A stretch of 44,892 nt of DNA from Terana coerulea (lineage: Eukaryota; Basidiomycota; Agaricomycetes; Polyporales; Phanerochaetaceae), in contig JAKOGH010000377.1 in the NCBI GenBank assembly GCA_024811115.1, forward strand, positions 1-44,892, given 5' to 3'. Position numbers and translations under genes: made by a program. Below are positions 34,016-44,216 of this stretch, piece after piece (within the stretch, counting starts at the first letter, position 1; each line of letters starts with the position of its first letter). Under the pieces are notes generated by a model. The model ran no database searches and was not told the origin of the DNA. It saw only the letters and a program-made list of their open reading frames with translations.

Positions 34016-35412
34016 GTGAGTTAGGAGCTGGTTCCAAGTCGACAGACCATACTACCGCTTGTAGCCCGAGCAATTCTTGCGAGCTTGTGGATTATTCTCG
34101 GCTCTGTGCGCTATATCATTCTGAATTGCTTACATTGCTTCACACTTTTTTTCTTATTGTATTTGTATGCAATAACATAATTATTAACATTGGTCAATTA
34201 TTTAACTATGCTTTATGTGTAAACACGTCTCAGGCGTCGCACGCCGTACAAATACTCTAGGCATAAGCTAGCTACTAGTTCGCACGTCTGCCAAGACCCT
34301 GAGTGGGATTGGTAAGCTGAGACAAGAGACAAGGCATCTGAGCTCACCTAGTGAAATGCCAAGATGCCCTGACTGTATTCGCATCATTGACTATCGTCAT
34401 TGAAGGCCCTCCCTTCCTATCCTCATGTTCCAGTCCTATCAGGTATTCATCTGACAGTTGACTGTCAGTAGCCAGACAGAGTATGAGACACAAATACATA
34501 CTTATCTTGGTCGTCCTTGTAGTAGGGTGAGGACTGGAGCAGGATCTAAGGTGTTTGTAGCATATCAGCACAGGCATCTGAGCTTTGTGCATGGTCAGAA
34601 CTTACGAGTGGGTGTGTAGAATCGCAGAGTTGCACATGCCTTATATGCACATGCAGCCAGCTGTTGAGTCAGCACAACCGCGAACAACGCTGACTGCGGA
34701 CTGACCTGCAATCTGAGATGTTGTGCCCTAGCTGTGCTCCACCCTGAAGCGTTACCCTACGTGACAGCGGCGTCAGCGCCCCTGCAGGCCGTAGGGACCC
34801 CGGCAATGACAAATTCTAGTCATACTCCGAGCTCCTGTTGTGGGCCGTCCATGTGAGATTCAGATCGCGGCGCTTCAACAGTGGTGTAAGCCTTCATAAG
34901 GATTCCCGTACTGTATCCCGGTGCTGGCGAGCACAGAGGCGGGCGAGGTCGGGGGATATGTCTACGGCGCCAAAGACAAAGAGCGTGATGTCAAACAATA
35001 TTGCTAAGAAACCGTGTACTCACCGTTTGAGCTATAGGTACTTTTTTTGTAGTGCCTTCAAGTTTCGTTAGAGCAGGCAAAAAGACTGTAACTTACTGAA
35101 CGTAGGTTGACTAGGACAGCATTTAGGTTGGGCTGAGGTACTCACCAGAGTTTTCTGTCGGCCGCCGGCGCCGGACGTGAGAAATGATAAAAATGGGTGC
35201 TGAAAGAGTTCCAGCCTTTCATGAGAAAGACGCAAACAGGTTGTAACTCACCATAACTCCTTCAGCAATGTTACAAGTGGTAGAATCGGTCCAAGGAGTA
35301 GAATCCGTGCAAGCGTCTTACGGGCTGATCGGAAGCCTCTCCGAATACGGAAATTGAGCGTCTAACTTGCAAATTGGCGTAATCGGTAGGAGCCGCCGGG
35401 ATTCCTTCGATG

Positions 35413-36480
35413 CAGAACCAACGCCTTGCTTCGACCTCGGTTTCTACATGCTCAGCTTCAGTACGAATGCTATACCTCCTCAAACAAGCTTTTGGATACA
35501 AATCGTGTAGTGGGGACTCATCATCTGGAAAACCCCTCTTCTAATTCATACCTTATGCTTCTTTTCCAGTGCTAAGTTACTTATAGTGCCCTTTTCACAC
35601 TTTGCCCAAATGCTTCACTAAAATATAGATCATTTAGCTAATCTACCCCTATTACTTGGCTAACCAGTTTTTTGCCTTTCAACATTCTAATCTGCTATTT
35701 ACTCACAGCTTTTTATCAACTAATTCACTTTTTATCACTTACTAATGCCTTAGTGCATACTTTTATTAGCTTATCAACTAAGCTTCTTTTTACCTAATTT
35801 GTCACTATTCTATATTTTATCAATAGCTTATGATTATATTCTTACCTACTTGGATGTTATTTGTGCCTCATTTATTACATTATTTAGAGCTTATCCAACA
35901 TATCTTGCTATTGCTCTTATTTATTACTTAGATCCTTATTATCATATTACTTAGAGCTAATTTGGTTCTATTTTGTACTTTTTGAGCTAATTAGCAAACT
36001 TGCATACTTACTGAAAGCCAACCGCAGGTTAATAATACTCAGGCATGCGATAAGAGAACAGGAATGAACTATGTTCTTTGTTATAGTAGTGTAAGTCTAA
36101 TGATACATATAAGCACTGTAGAATAATAACGTACCTTCGTCATAGTGGTGTAAATCTGAGGACTACAACAAAGGGGGACTGTCTTTCAAGACAGAATCCC
36201 AAAAAGGAAAGGGCACTTGTAACCCTGCACCAGGGTTACATTTACACTATTATACTTTTAGAGTTAATGCAGCCATTACCCTATATTCTAACCCAGTTAG
36301 CATATAAATGCATAATGGACTCCTTATTAGCTTATTTCTGGAAATATACAAAGCTTTCAGAATGTTCTCAAAAGCACTAATTTTAAAGAGTGACGGCTTT
36401 GAAAAAGAGCAAAACAGCATACTAAGTGTGTTTTTGAACACAGGTCGAGGCTTGGTATGGATTTGTGGCCAATAAAAGTA
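35413..36480. other. AT-rich gene-free stretch
   Basis: 35540-36010 is strongly AT-rich, dominated by TTATTA/CTTA-type sequence with no usable frame. Around 36090 and 36140 a short motif (ATAGTAGTGTAAGTCT and ATAGTGGTGTAAATCT) is repeated. 36180-36480 has no signal apart from the tRNA-like element that follows. Confidence 0.6.
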
Positions 36481-36555
36481 TGCCCATGCGGGGACTCGAA
36501 CCCAGAGTCGCCTGGTTATAATCTTGTGCAGAGTTAACAGCTGCGCCATAGCGGC
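36481..36555 (-). tRNA. Degenerate tRNA-Ile(UAU)-like sequence (pseudo-tRNA or SINE head)
   Basis: The minus strand carries a clear A box (TGGCGCAGCTGTTAACTC) and B box (GGGTTCGAGTCCCC) at tRNA spacing, total length 74-75 nt. The T arm folds (4 of 5 pairs), but the acceptor stem keeps only 4 of 7 pairs and the D and anticodon stems are poor. The loop ATTATAA would place UAU as anticodon. It is therefore probably not a working tRNA, but may be a pseudogene or the head of a tRNA-derived SINE. Confidence 0.5.
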
Positions 36556-36753
36556 TTAGGCACAAGCGTATCGGACAAGTATTCATAGTGGTCAGCACTT
36601 TGAAGCGCCTTCACGCCCTAGCGTTGTCCGAGTCGTTCATCTCCCTTCGTCCCCTATCACTAACCGACGCGTCGCCAGCGTCGCGACCCCTACCGCGACT
36701 CTAGGATCCCAAAAGCGCCACGCGAGACCGGAGGAAATGAAGGAAAGCCTGAA

Positions 36754-36850
36754 GGGGCTCGCCTGGAGACCAGGTATGTGCCCCACTCGTCGCGTCCACC
36801 ACTAATACACTGCACCATCCACAGCCGTGCTTGCACGGCCTGTGGATGGT
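36754..36850. other. Two consecutive strong hairpins
   Basis: Hairpin 1 (36754-36784) pairs GGGGC with GCCCC and, inside it, CCTGG with CCAGG. Hairpin 2 (36814-36850) pairs ACCATCCACAG-CCGTGC with GCACGG-CCTGTGGATGGT with a single extra base, and is followed by TATTTTT. They lie at the left border of the GC-rich repeat array. Role unknown. Confidence 0.6.
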
Positions 36851-36924
36851 ATTTTTACGACTAGGTCTCACCCATGGACACCGCGCGCGAACGCCCGCGT
36901 AGGCAACCATAACGCAGCAGGCCC

Positions 36925-37760
36925 AAGACTGGCCGACGCGCGCAGGGCGACGCGGGGAGCGTGCCGCCGACGCAAGAGGCTGCTACGCACCATGCCAAGG
37001 GTCGGGACAGCGACCTCAGCACCCACGGTACTGACGCACACGCAACACGCCGACGGCGGCGCGCGAGAAGTGGCGAAGCACGGCGCGCGCAAACCGACGC
37101 AGGCGAACGCGCCGCCGACGTAAGGGACCGGTGCACAACAGGAAGGGCCAGGCAGCGACATACAAGCACGACGCCGACCAATGCAGCCCGCGCACAACGC
37201 CAACGCCGGCGCGCGGGACGTGGTGAAGCACAGCACACGCAGGCCGACGTAGGCGAGCGCGTCGCCGTTACAAAGGGCCGACGTACGACGCGAGGGACCA
37301 GCGCAACAAGCTACACAGGCGCGACGCCGAGAACGCAGCACGCGCATAACACCAACACCGGCGCGCGGGACGTGGCGAAGCACGACGCGCAGACCGACGC
37401 AGGCGAGCGCGACGCCGACGCACAAGAAACCGGCGTGTACAGCACGACGCGCAAGATACGCAGGGCGGGACAACGGCGCACGCACGTACGGTGCCGACGG
37501 ACGCGCACCACGCCAACGCCGGCGCGCAGGATGTGGCAAAGCACCACGCGCGCAGGCCGACGCAGGCGAGCGTGCCGCCGTTACAAAGGGCCGATGCACG
37601 ACGTGAGGGACCAGGGTAGCAAGCTACCCCAGCACGACGCCAACGAGCGCAGCACGCGCACCGCGCAGGACGTGGCGAAGCACGACGCGTGCAGACCGAC
37701 GCTGACAAGTGCGCCCCTGTCAGAAGGGGCTGGTGCACGACACGAGGGCCAGGGTAGTGG
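36925..37760. repeat. GC-rich tandem repeat, ~150-bp period
   Basis: The landmark GGCGCGCGGGACGTGGCGAA, followed by GCACGACGCGCGCAGGCCGA, recurs at about 37058, 37208, 37360, 37521 and 37660, i.e. spacings of 150, 152, 161 and 139 bp, with a weaker unit upstream near 36925. Other conserved parts include GTTACAAAGGGCCG and GCGAGGGACCAG. It is unrelated in sequence to the 135-bp satellite at 14-17 kb. Long open frames on both strands are a by-product of composition. Confidence 0.85.
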
Positions 37761-40064
37761 TGTACGTAAGTATGTTACTGACAGATACAACACACAGGTG
37801 GGCATGGCGCAGTGCAGGTGAGTATGGTGCATGGTGCATGGGCTTACCTGCACAGTACAAGTAGTTTATTGTGTTAGGTAGCTTAGTCTTGTATGTAGAT
37901 AACTAAATATGCAATACAGAGCATCAGGTTAAATTAAGAAGGGGATTTCTCAGATGACTAGTCAAGCAGTAGTGGTATTATAGCTGCATGTAAGGAACAA
38001 AATAGGACAGTAAGGAAACAAATAGCTGAGAAATAGGACTAATTGCCCTAATATATAGAATAATTAAGACAATTAGCAAAGAACCTCACTAAACTGCCTT
38101 ATTGGCCTAATGCATCTATTTATCTAGTTGTGTTACTTTGATGCTTATGTGCAATGAATTAGTGCTTATCAGCATGCATTAGGCAGGAATAGTAAGGGGG
38201 TTTTTTCAGATGTGCCCGAAGGTCCGAGAGGAAGGCATCCACAGTTCAGACTGTCCAGTACTGAATAACTTGAACTTAGACGAGATACGGAGAGACTTCG
38301 CGTCAAGGTCATTAGCATTGCATTCACTCAGCCCAGGTAAAGATAACCATATTTTCTGCTCAATGTTTTCTTTCAGTATGTCATCGCAACCCACTGGTCG
38401 CTTTGAATCGTCTCAATGCCGCCGCACCGTACTTACTGCAGATACCTTGCTGCTGACTACTAGACGCTGCGTAAGCGATTGTTCGTGTTTGTGAGTGCGC
38501 TTGTGGCGCTCGGGAATTACCGGTAAGAGTTGGAGGCACGGCGGCCGCGAGTTTGCTTCATCCATCGACTTGAAGCCTGGCGAAGTAACGTGCAACGCAG
38601 GTATCTGACGAGTGAGTAACAACACTATATGCTAAGTGTTATCCAGCTGATGAAGAGTTGTAGATCTCAGAGAAGGAGATCGTGCGTGATTCTGTGAGCT
38701 CCGAGTGAGCTCACGACATGGTGTGACTAGCATCCCAGATGCCAGATACAACAACTTATTTTAGGTCATGAGAGAATTCTCAAGACTGAAAATAATCAAC
38801 TACATGCCCTGATCTCCAGGGTGGCTTCGGTAGCTCAATCATGTCAGCTGACTGTCGGGGACGGAACAACATACCTTGCAGGGTTAAGCATCAGCCCCTA
38901 CGGAGTCGAACAAAGCGTAGACTCCGCCGTCCTCTACACGCTCAAATCCTGGGAATGGATCTGCCTCGTCATCGAGGCCATGCAGTCGAACTTCGAACTT
39001 GATCCTCTTTATTGAATACGGACCGAGTATGTGTGGTGTGAGATCTAAACCCTGGCCAACGGTTATCGTCGACGTGGCCATTGACAACAGTGTCAGCGTC
39101 CCACAGCAAAAACCCTGGTCCTCACCGACCATCTTTCTTCCTATGCCTTGTCATCTTCAGATTGTTTGTTACAGTGCAGTGTAGGTTCTTCAATTATCTT
39201 CAGCATCGAGATGCTAAGATGCATATGAGTCTCAACGTTTTTATCACTGAGCCGCACGTACTGATTATCAGTTTTTATGTCTAGGTATCTTCTCTTGCAG
39301 CTTTGATGTGTCAACACATACTAAAGAGCAACTGTCATCGGACGAGTTGCAGAAGCGATGATTGCGGGTATAGCGCACGCTGAAGGTCAGTTCCCGGCTG
39401 CTCTGAAGCATTTCTGACCCTATTGGCTTACTGAGCATACTATACAACTAAGATGTGTGGTTTCATCAGATCTCCGGAAGCTGTCGGCCTCACTTCGGAC
39501 TATGCATGGCATCGCTGCGTTCCTTGGATAGCGCATAGAGGACCCATTCGAGATTCTGAGCGGTCACTGAACACACTCCACTAGAACTGCTCGTGGGGCG
39601 AAGTGCCAACCCCGTTTGTCCCTTGGCTCTCATGAGTCATGACTGGTATAGCTGAGCTACTCGTTTGATTAGGTCCGAGCGGCGTCCAGGCGTGGCATTG
39701 GCCCGGAGTGGAGATGACGTTGAAACCTTCCTCTGCATTTGGGTACGCTTCCAGCACATAAATTGAGGAAAATTGACCCTTTCTACAGCCTCTACCGACA
39801 GAAAGACGGGCTTAATGACATCTTGTTGCTATGTTTGGTTTGCTGAACCTGATGTTCTCCCAGAATTGGCATAGCTCAATAGCGCTATCCTGAGGAACTG
39901 CTGTTGATGACTCTGAACACTTTGAATACGTGCGCTTCTGCCTCGGCCTCTTTACTATCGTGCTATGATAGGATTCAACAAGACAACAGATTCTTGCACT
40001 TTCGCCTATAAAATCCCTAGGCCTTCTTGCTGTTCCAGGCTCCAACCCCTGTACCTCAAACCAT
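37761..40064. other. AT-rich intergenic region
   Basis: About 2.3 kb with no gene I can support. 37855-38205 is AT-rich. Short frames such as plus 38210-38494 and minus 38884-39132 have no motif or splice partners. 39800-40064 is the promoter side of the DUF6533 gene; no clear TATA box seen. Confidence 0.5.
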
Positions 40065-41889
40065 ATGGACCCACCCATTGCATCCTCAACCAATGCCGTC
40101 CAGAGCCTTGTCAATGCACGATATGCTGAGTGTATGCCAACATCCTTACCATGCATGCATAGGGTGGATCTAACTCTGCTCATACCTATTATAGTGGCAT
40201 CCTACAGTATTGTCATCTATGACCACTGTGAGTAGACCATCCCAAATGGTGCGTCGTCTCATACTTATCATGCCAGCAGTAGTGACTATTGGCCAGGAAG
40301 TAAGTGGTTTAACTTATATATAAGTATACCCAACATGAGAGCTGATGATGGTTGTTGAGTAGGTTGAACTGATTTGGGTGCGTGTGTGGCATTACATCAT
40401 GCGCCACAATCGAAAGCAAACAGAGCGCGGCTTTAGAGATCTGGCTGGTCACTCGGAAAATGCTTGTTCATATTGGTATGCTTAGGAGCTTATTACGTCA
40501 CAAATTATGTCTGACTGCTAGTCAGCTCCGGTACTACTCATTGTTTGCGTTCATGTGAAAGCCCCTTGTACTATGTACCGCATGATACCGAGCTAACATC
40601 ATGTCACAGCTTCAATAACTATAGTGAGTACACGCCTTTTGCCACACGATGTGACTCTCCAGCTTATCCCATTTCACAGTGCTTTTCAGTGGAAATATCA
40701 GCGATAATGTATGTATTCCGCACAGATTGTCTCTATATCCCAGCCATGATCTCACGAGTCACACTCGATCATGCGTATTGCCGATCACGCAGCTGTGAGT
40801 CCATGCCTATCTCAGGCTTTCTTTTTAAGTTCGCGCTTCAAGCTGACGTCATTGCGGCGCAGCTGTATGATATGTCAAGTCATCTCAATGAGACCTGCCT
40901 TGACTTCTGCTCGTACTAGGTCTCGCATGGTATCGCTATCAAACTGCAATCGGTGTCATTGTCAATGTTCTAGCGCAGCGTAAGTCTCCATTGCGACTGC
41001 GCGAACTGCCGCTACACTCAAGACCGTCGTAGTGATACTGCAACTACGGCTTTACGCACTCTACGGCATGGACAAACGAATTCTCGCATTTAACGCGATA
41101 GTCTTCATGTCTGGCACTGTGATCACCGGCTGCATAATTTTTGGGCTGTCTATTGCTAGGCTGCAAGGTCAGTACCATAAATTCGTGGTCGCACGCTGCT
41201 TCGTTGTGTGTACCGTAAATACACCTGAAATGAACCTTCATTGCATAGCGGCGAAAGTCACAACATCCAACTTCACATTCTGCAACACCTTAAACCTCCC
41301 ACAACTGACATTCCTATACGCCTATTGGGTCGCAGTACTTGTTGTGGAGAGTATATTTTGCCTACTTGTTATACTCCAGGCCTTTCTCGGGTGGCGGCGG
41401 CAGACGACTGTCCTCAGCTGGAGCAAGGCACTCGTGGCAATAATGGTCAGAGACTCCTTCGTCTACTTTCTCATGTGCGTTGCACACCTCGGGCTGCAGC
41501 ACGTTGACTGACATTGGACTCACTAGCCTGCTTGGCGTCAACCTGGCATGTGCAATCGTCTTCCGCCGCGGCGACGTATGTTAGTCCGTGTCTTTCTCTT
41601 TGCAATCTTACTAAAGATGACTTGGCTTCAGCTGGGCCAGATACAATCGGTCATCTGCTATTGCGTCTCGATGTCTTGCGTCTTGGGTAGTCGGCTGTGT
41701 CTCAACGTTCGAGGCGTGGTTTGGCGAGACGAAGGCATTCAAGGATCCAGCACAGGCCGAAACACGCGACGATACAGCCGAAACAGCCGCAGCAAGAGGC
41801 GTCTTCGGGTTACTCAAAACCACAGCGGTGTAAGCGATGACTCCGATGATTCGTACGATATGAATGATCTACGTAAACTGGGGGACTAG
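40065..41889 (+). CDS. DUF6533-family seven-helix membrane protein (14 exons, ~327 aa)
   Basis: Paralog of the gene at 803-2734; function unknown. Exons: 40065-40131, 40195-40227, 40283-40299, 40363-40377, 40437-40475, 40526-40554, 40610-40623, 40680-40708, 40843-40864, 40920-40979, 41033-41167, 41249-41474, 41527-41575, 41641-41889, totalling 984 nt (328 codons with stop). Landmarks: SYSIVIYDHL, TIGQEVELIW, RSGWSLGKCLFIL, LILQLRLYALYGMDKRIL and MSCVLGSRLCLNVRG, then a basic Ser/Arg-rich tail ending DDSDDSYDMNDLRKLGD. Exon lengths equal those of the first copy except for codon-size changes, a fused last exon and a 134-bp intron 8. Intron 8 and the 22-nt exon 9 were placed by analogy to the 19-nt exon in the first gene (LTSLRRSC versus LTIVDSC). 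Confidence 0.83.
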
Positions 41890-42350
41890 GAGGCACGAAA
41901 TCCTGTCGTCGGAGTATAACTATCAATTGTAGCGATACTGGCTGGAAGGAAAGTGGCGTTTTCGAGTTAATCTTGACGAAGCTAGGCGTGGCTTGCTGTT
42001 TGCGGCAGCGTTGTGGCGCTCGGAGTTAGCCGATGAGCACTGTGTTGACGGGCCGGGAGACACCTTCAGATCCTTCACCGACCTACCTCGTCAGTATTGT
42101 CAAGCATTAGCTTTGATATACGCACAGCATTTGAAAGAGTTCTTGACGTCCCCCTGTTGGGGGTACAGGTTAGTATTGGATTGAAACGAGAAGGTCAGTG
42201 ATTGCCTCAGGCCGTGCGAGCAACGATACCGGCATGCCATGCAACACGACTTAAGAAACAATGGAAAATGAGATTTGCATGAACAGCCTTGATAAATACA
42301 TGAAGTTCAAGACCGAGGGAAGAAACAGGAACGCCAGAAGATTAAGGGAA
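41890..42350. other. Convergent intergenic region
   Basis: Lies between the stops of the plus-strand DUF6533 gene and the minus-strand small orphan. Only short frames; probably the two 3' UTRs. Confidence 0.5.
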
Positions 42351-43007
42351 TTAGGCCTGACGTCCACCCGTCCCACAGGCGTTGGGATCTCCAGGTTGAG
42401 TCTTGCGGTAGAGTGCAACGATCTCCTCGCTACGTGTCACGAACAACGGTCCTCCCATGCTCCCAGACTGGGAGTCCGCTGCATTGCACTCGAGCAAACA
42501 AGGGGCACCAAGTCGGCTTGTATGAGGCGGGTATCCATGGACCAGGTTGCCTGGTCGCAGCAGGTGAACAGAAGATGATGCTGTGTTGGGATAGCCCCAG
42601 TACTGCCCCGCAGTGGAAGTCGAGGGCCCAGTGTACAAGTCTGGCTGCGGTTGGTTGTACCCGTAACGAACATCGCTACGCGGCGAATGGGACACCATCG
42701 GGTACAGGAAGGCATGGGGAGGTGGTTCAACCGCGATCTGTGGCAGGCGATGTGCTTTCTGAGGGCATGAGTGCAGGTTGGTAGGTGGTATCAAAGGCGG
42801 AAATGTGAGGCTCTGAGGAGGAATGGATTCTTCTGCTGGGCTTGAGCCATCCGATATCGAAACAGATGCATCCTGCTATTCCATGAGATGTAGCCGAGTT
42901 GCGAAGACAGTAGAACTGACCGGAACAGGTTGAGACTCTTTTACTGGCTCTGGACTTTCTGTACTGGCCTTTTGGACCATGCGTCGGGATCTGCGTCTTC
43001 TTGTCAT
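42351..43007 (-). CDS. Pro/Ser-rich orphan protein, 203 aa
   Basis: Two exons, 43007-42921 and 42875-42351, with a 45-bp GT-AG intron; 612 nt is exactly 204 codons. The N-terminus is very basic (MTRRRRSRRMVQKASTESPE), then Ser/Pro-rich (SVSISDGSSPAEESIPPQSL), with a Tyr/Gln/Pro-rich middle (YGYNQPQPDLYTGPSTS and GQYWGYPN) and a Gly-rich end. The middle resembles in style the tail of the zinc-finger protein at 28.9 kb, but no finger is present and homology is not shown. The basic start could be a nuclear signal. Likely a disordered protein. Function unknown. Confidence 0.52.
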
Positions 43008-44216
43008 GACGTATCAACAGTAGTGGAGGAGAGACACTGAAGCTGGGCCTATGAGCGGTCACCGGTCAAGGTCGAGGTATTTGTACAAATGAGAGTGGCC
43101 GGCGTCAGCGAGAGGTGGCCGGTGAGAGACAAGGGGCTAAGATAAAGCAGTGTGAGCCGTGGCCACAGGTGGCCATCCATAGAGTTAGCAAAGGCTGAAA
43201 CGTCCGGAATGATGCCCTGCACGTCCTAAGTCTGCACACCCCTTCTTGTACACCTTGACGCGCCTCGCCGAGTGCGCAGGCGCCGCAGGGGAAATGGCTC
43301 CAGGACCTGGGCGACACAAGCCGACACATCAATAGTGGAATGAAGTGACCAAGATCGCATAGGCGAGGGCATCGTAGCATTCATCATGAGCGCTTTCTTC
43401 CGAGACGTAGAGCTAGCTGACCGCATCCTCGGATTGGTACCACTGCGAAGGCATGTATTATCCAAGTCCGGAGAGACCGATTAACACACTTGATAAGCAA
43501 TCCAAGGTGTGGGGACTAGACTACTTTAGAGCATGCCTCAATGAGTCAATGTTACAACAATGTATAAAGAAGGAAGACTCACTAGTAAGGTCTACCAGTA
43601 CCTTTCACCTGCGAATGATTTGCTTCGCGATTGTAGTTCATGTACTCAGTATACGAACGACGACTGGCCACGCATAGCATGTACAATCGCCAAGAGCCTC
43701 AGGCCACAGGATTTTGCATGGTTCAAAGGCCCACGAATTGTTGCCAATGCGTGTAACCTGGCTTCTGTCCAGCAGGAAGCGCGGACCGAACGCAACGACA
43801 TTGACTACGCATTTGAGGGAGCCGAACGTTAGAGTACTGAGCTGAGCTGCCAGATATTCGTCGTGCTTGCAAGCGAGGACAGACAATTCTGCAGGAAAAA
43901 ATTAGCCTCAGCGGCCATGGTGGTGGAGAGCAAGTTGAACAAGCTCGGGCGGTTGTGTGCGCCGGCGGCTTGGACAAACCTGAATCTGAGGCAGCATCAT
44001 CGCGCTCGTCCACGTCTGCTTCATCTCTTCCACTAAGCCCGCATCCTGTTAGCCGGACGCACGCCCACCACTGAACGCCATCGGACGCTACAAACTGTAC
44101 GGGACGGTTTCACTTCACGACCCTGCTTCGCACTCTAACCCACATTTTCTGCTCACAGATATATCGTTCAGGGCAAAGGCGGTTCTGGCAGCTGGTCTTC
44201 GGGCTAAGGTTCGAGG
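43008..44216. other. Unresolved stretch upstream of the GGA gene
   Basis: One plus frame, 43560-43832, reads VYQYLSPANDLLRDCSSCTQ and DDWPRIACTIAKSLRPQDFA and ends in a stop; it may be an exon of an unrecognised gene. An ATG at 43386 (MSAFFRDVELADRILGL) precedes a GTACCA donor-like site but cannot be joined to it with confidence. The rest, including the promoter side of the next gene, shows no clear feature. Confidence 0.35.

Larger units (their letters stand above)
31821..35412. repeat. Giant imperfect palindrome (arms ~1.5-1.9 kb, ~130-bp loop)
   Basis: The left arm (31821-33706) reappears as reverse complement in the right arm (33839-35412). Matched landmarks, left versus right: GAATCCCGGCGGCTCCTACC (31830) with 35402; the HPFLSFLTSGAGG-coding block (32036) with 35204; CCGACCTCGCCCGCCT-like (32271) with 34957; TTTTACAGTGCGC-like and TCAGAATGAT with 34120-34260; GGGAAATTTTGGGGTTTTTC (33682) with 33843. 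Arms differ by point changes and small indels, and the left arm carries a 360-bp insertion at 32739-33098. Correcting for that insertion puts one common symmetry centre near 33.77 kb, so this is a single inverted duplication. Confidence 0.9.

Noticed and set aside
36868..37821. Arg/Ala-rich frames of up to 286 codons in the 150-bp repeat array
   Set aside because: Open on both strands through GC-rich tandem repeats; composition is not protein-like.
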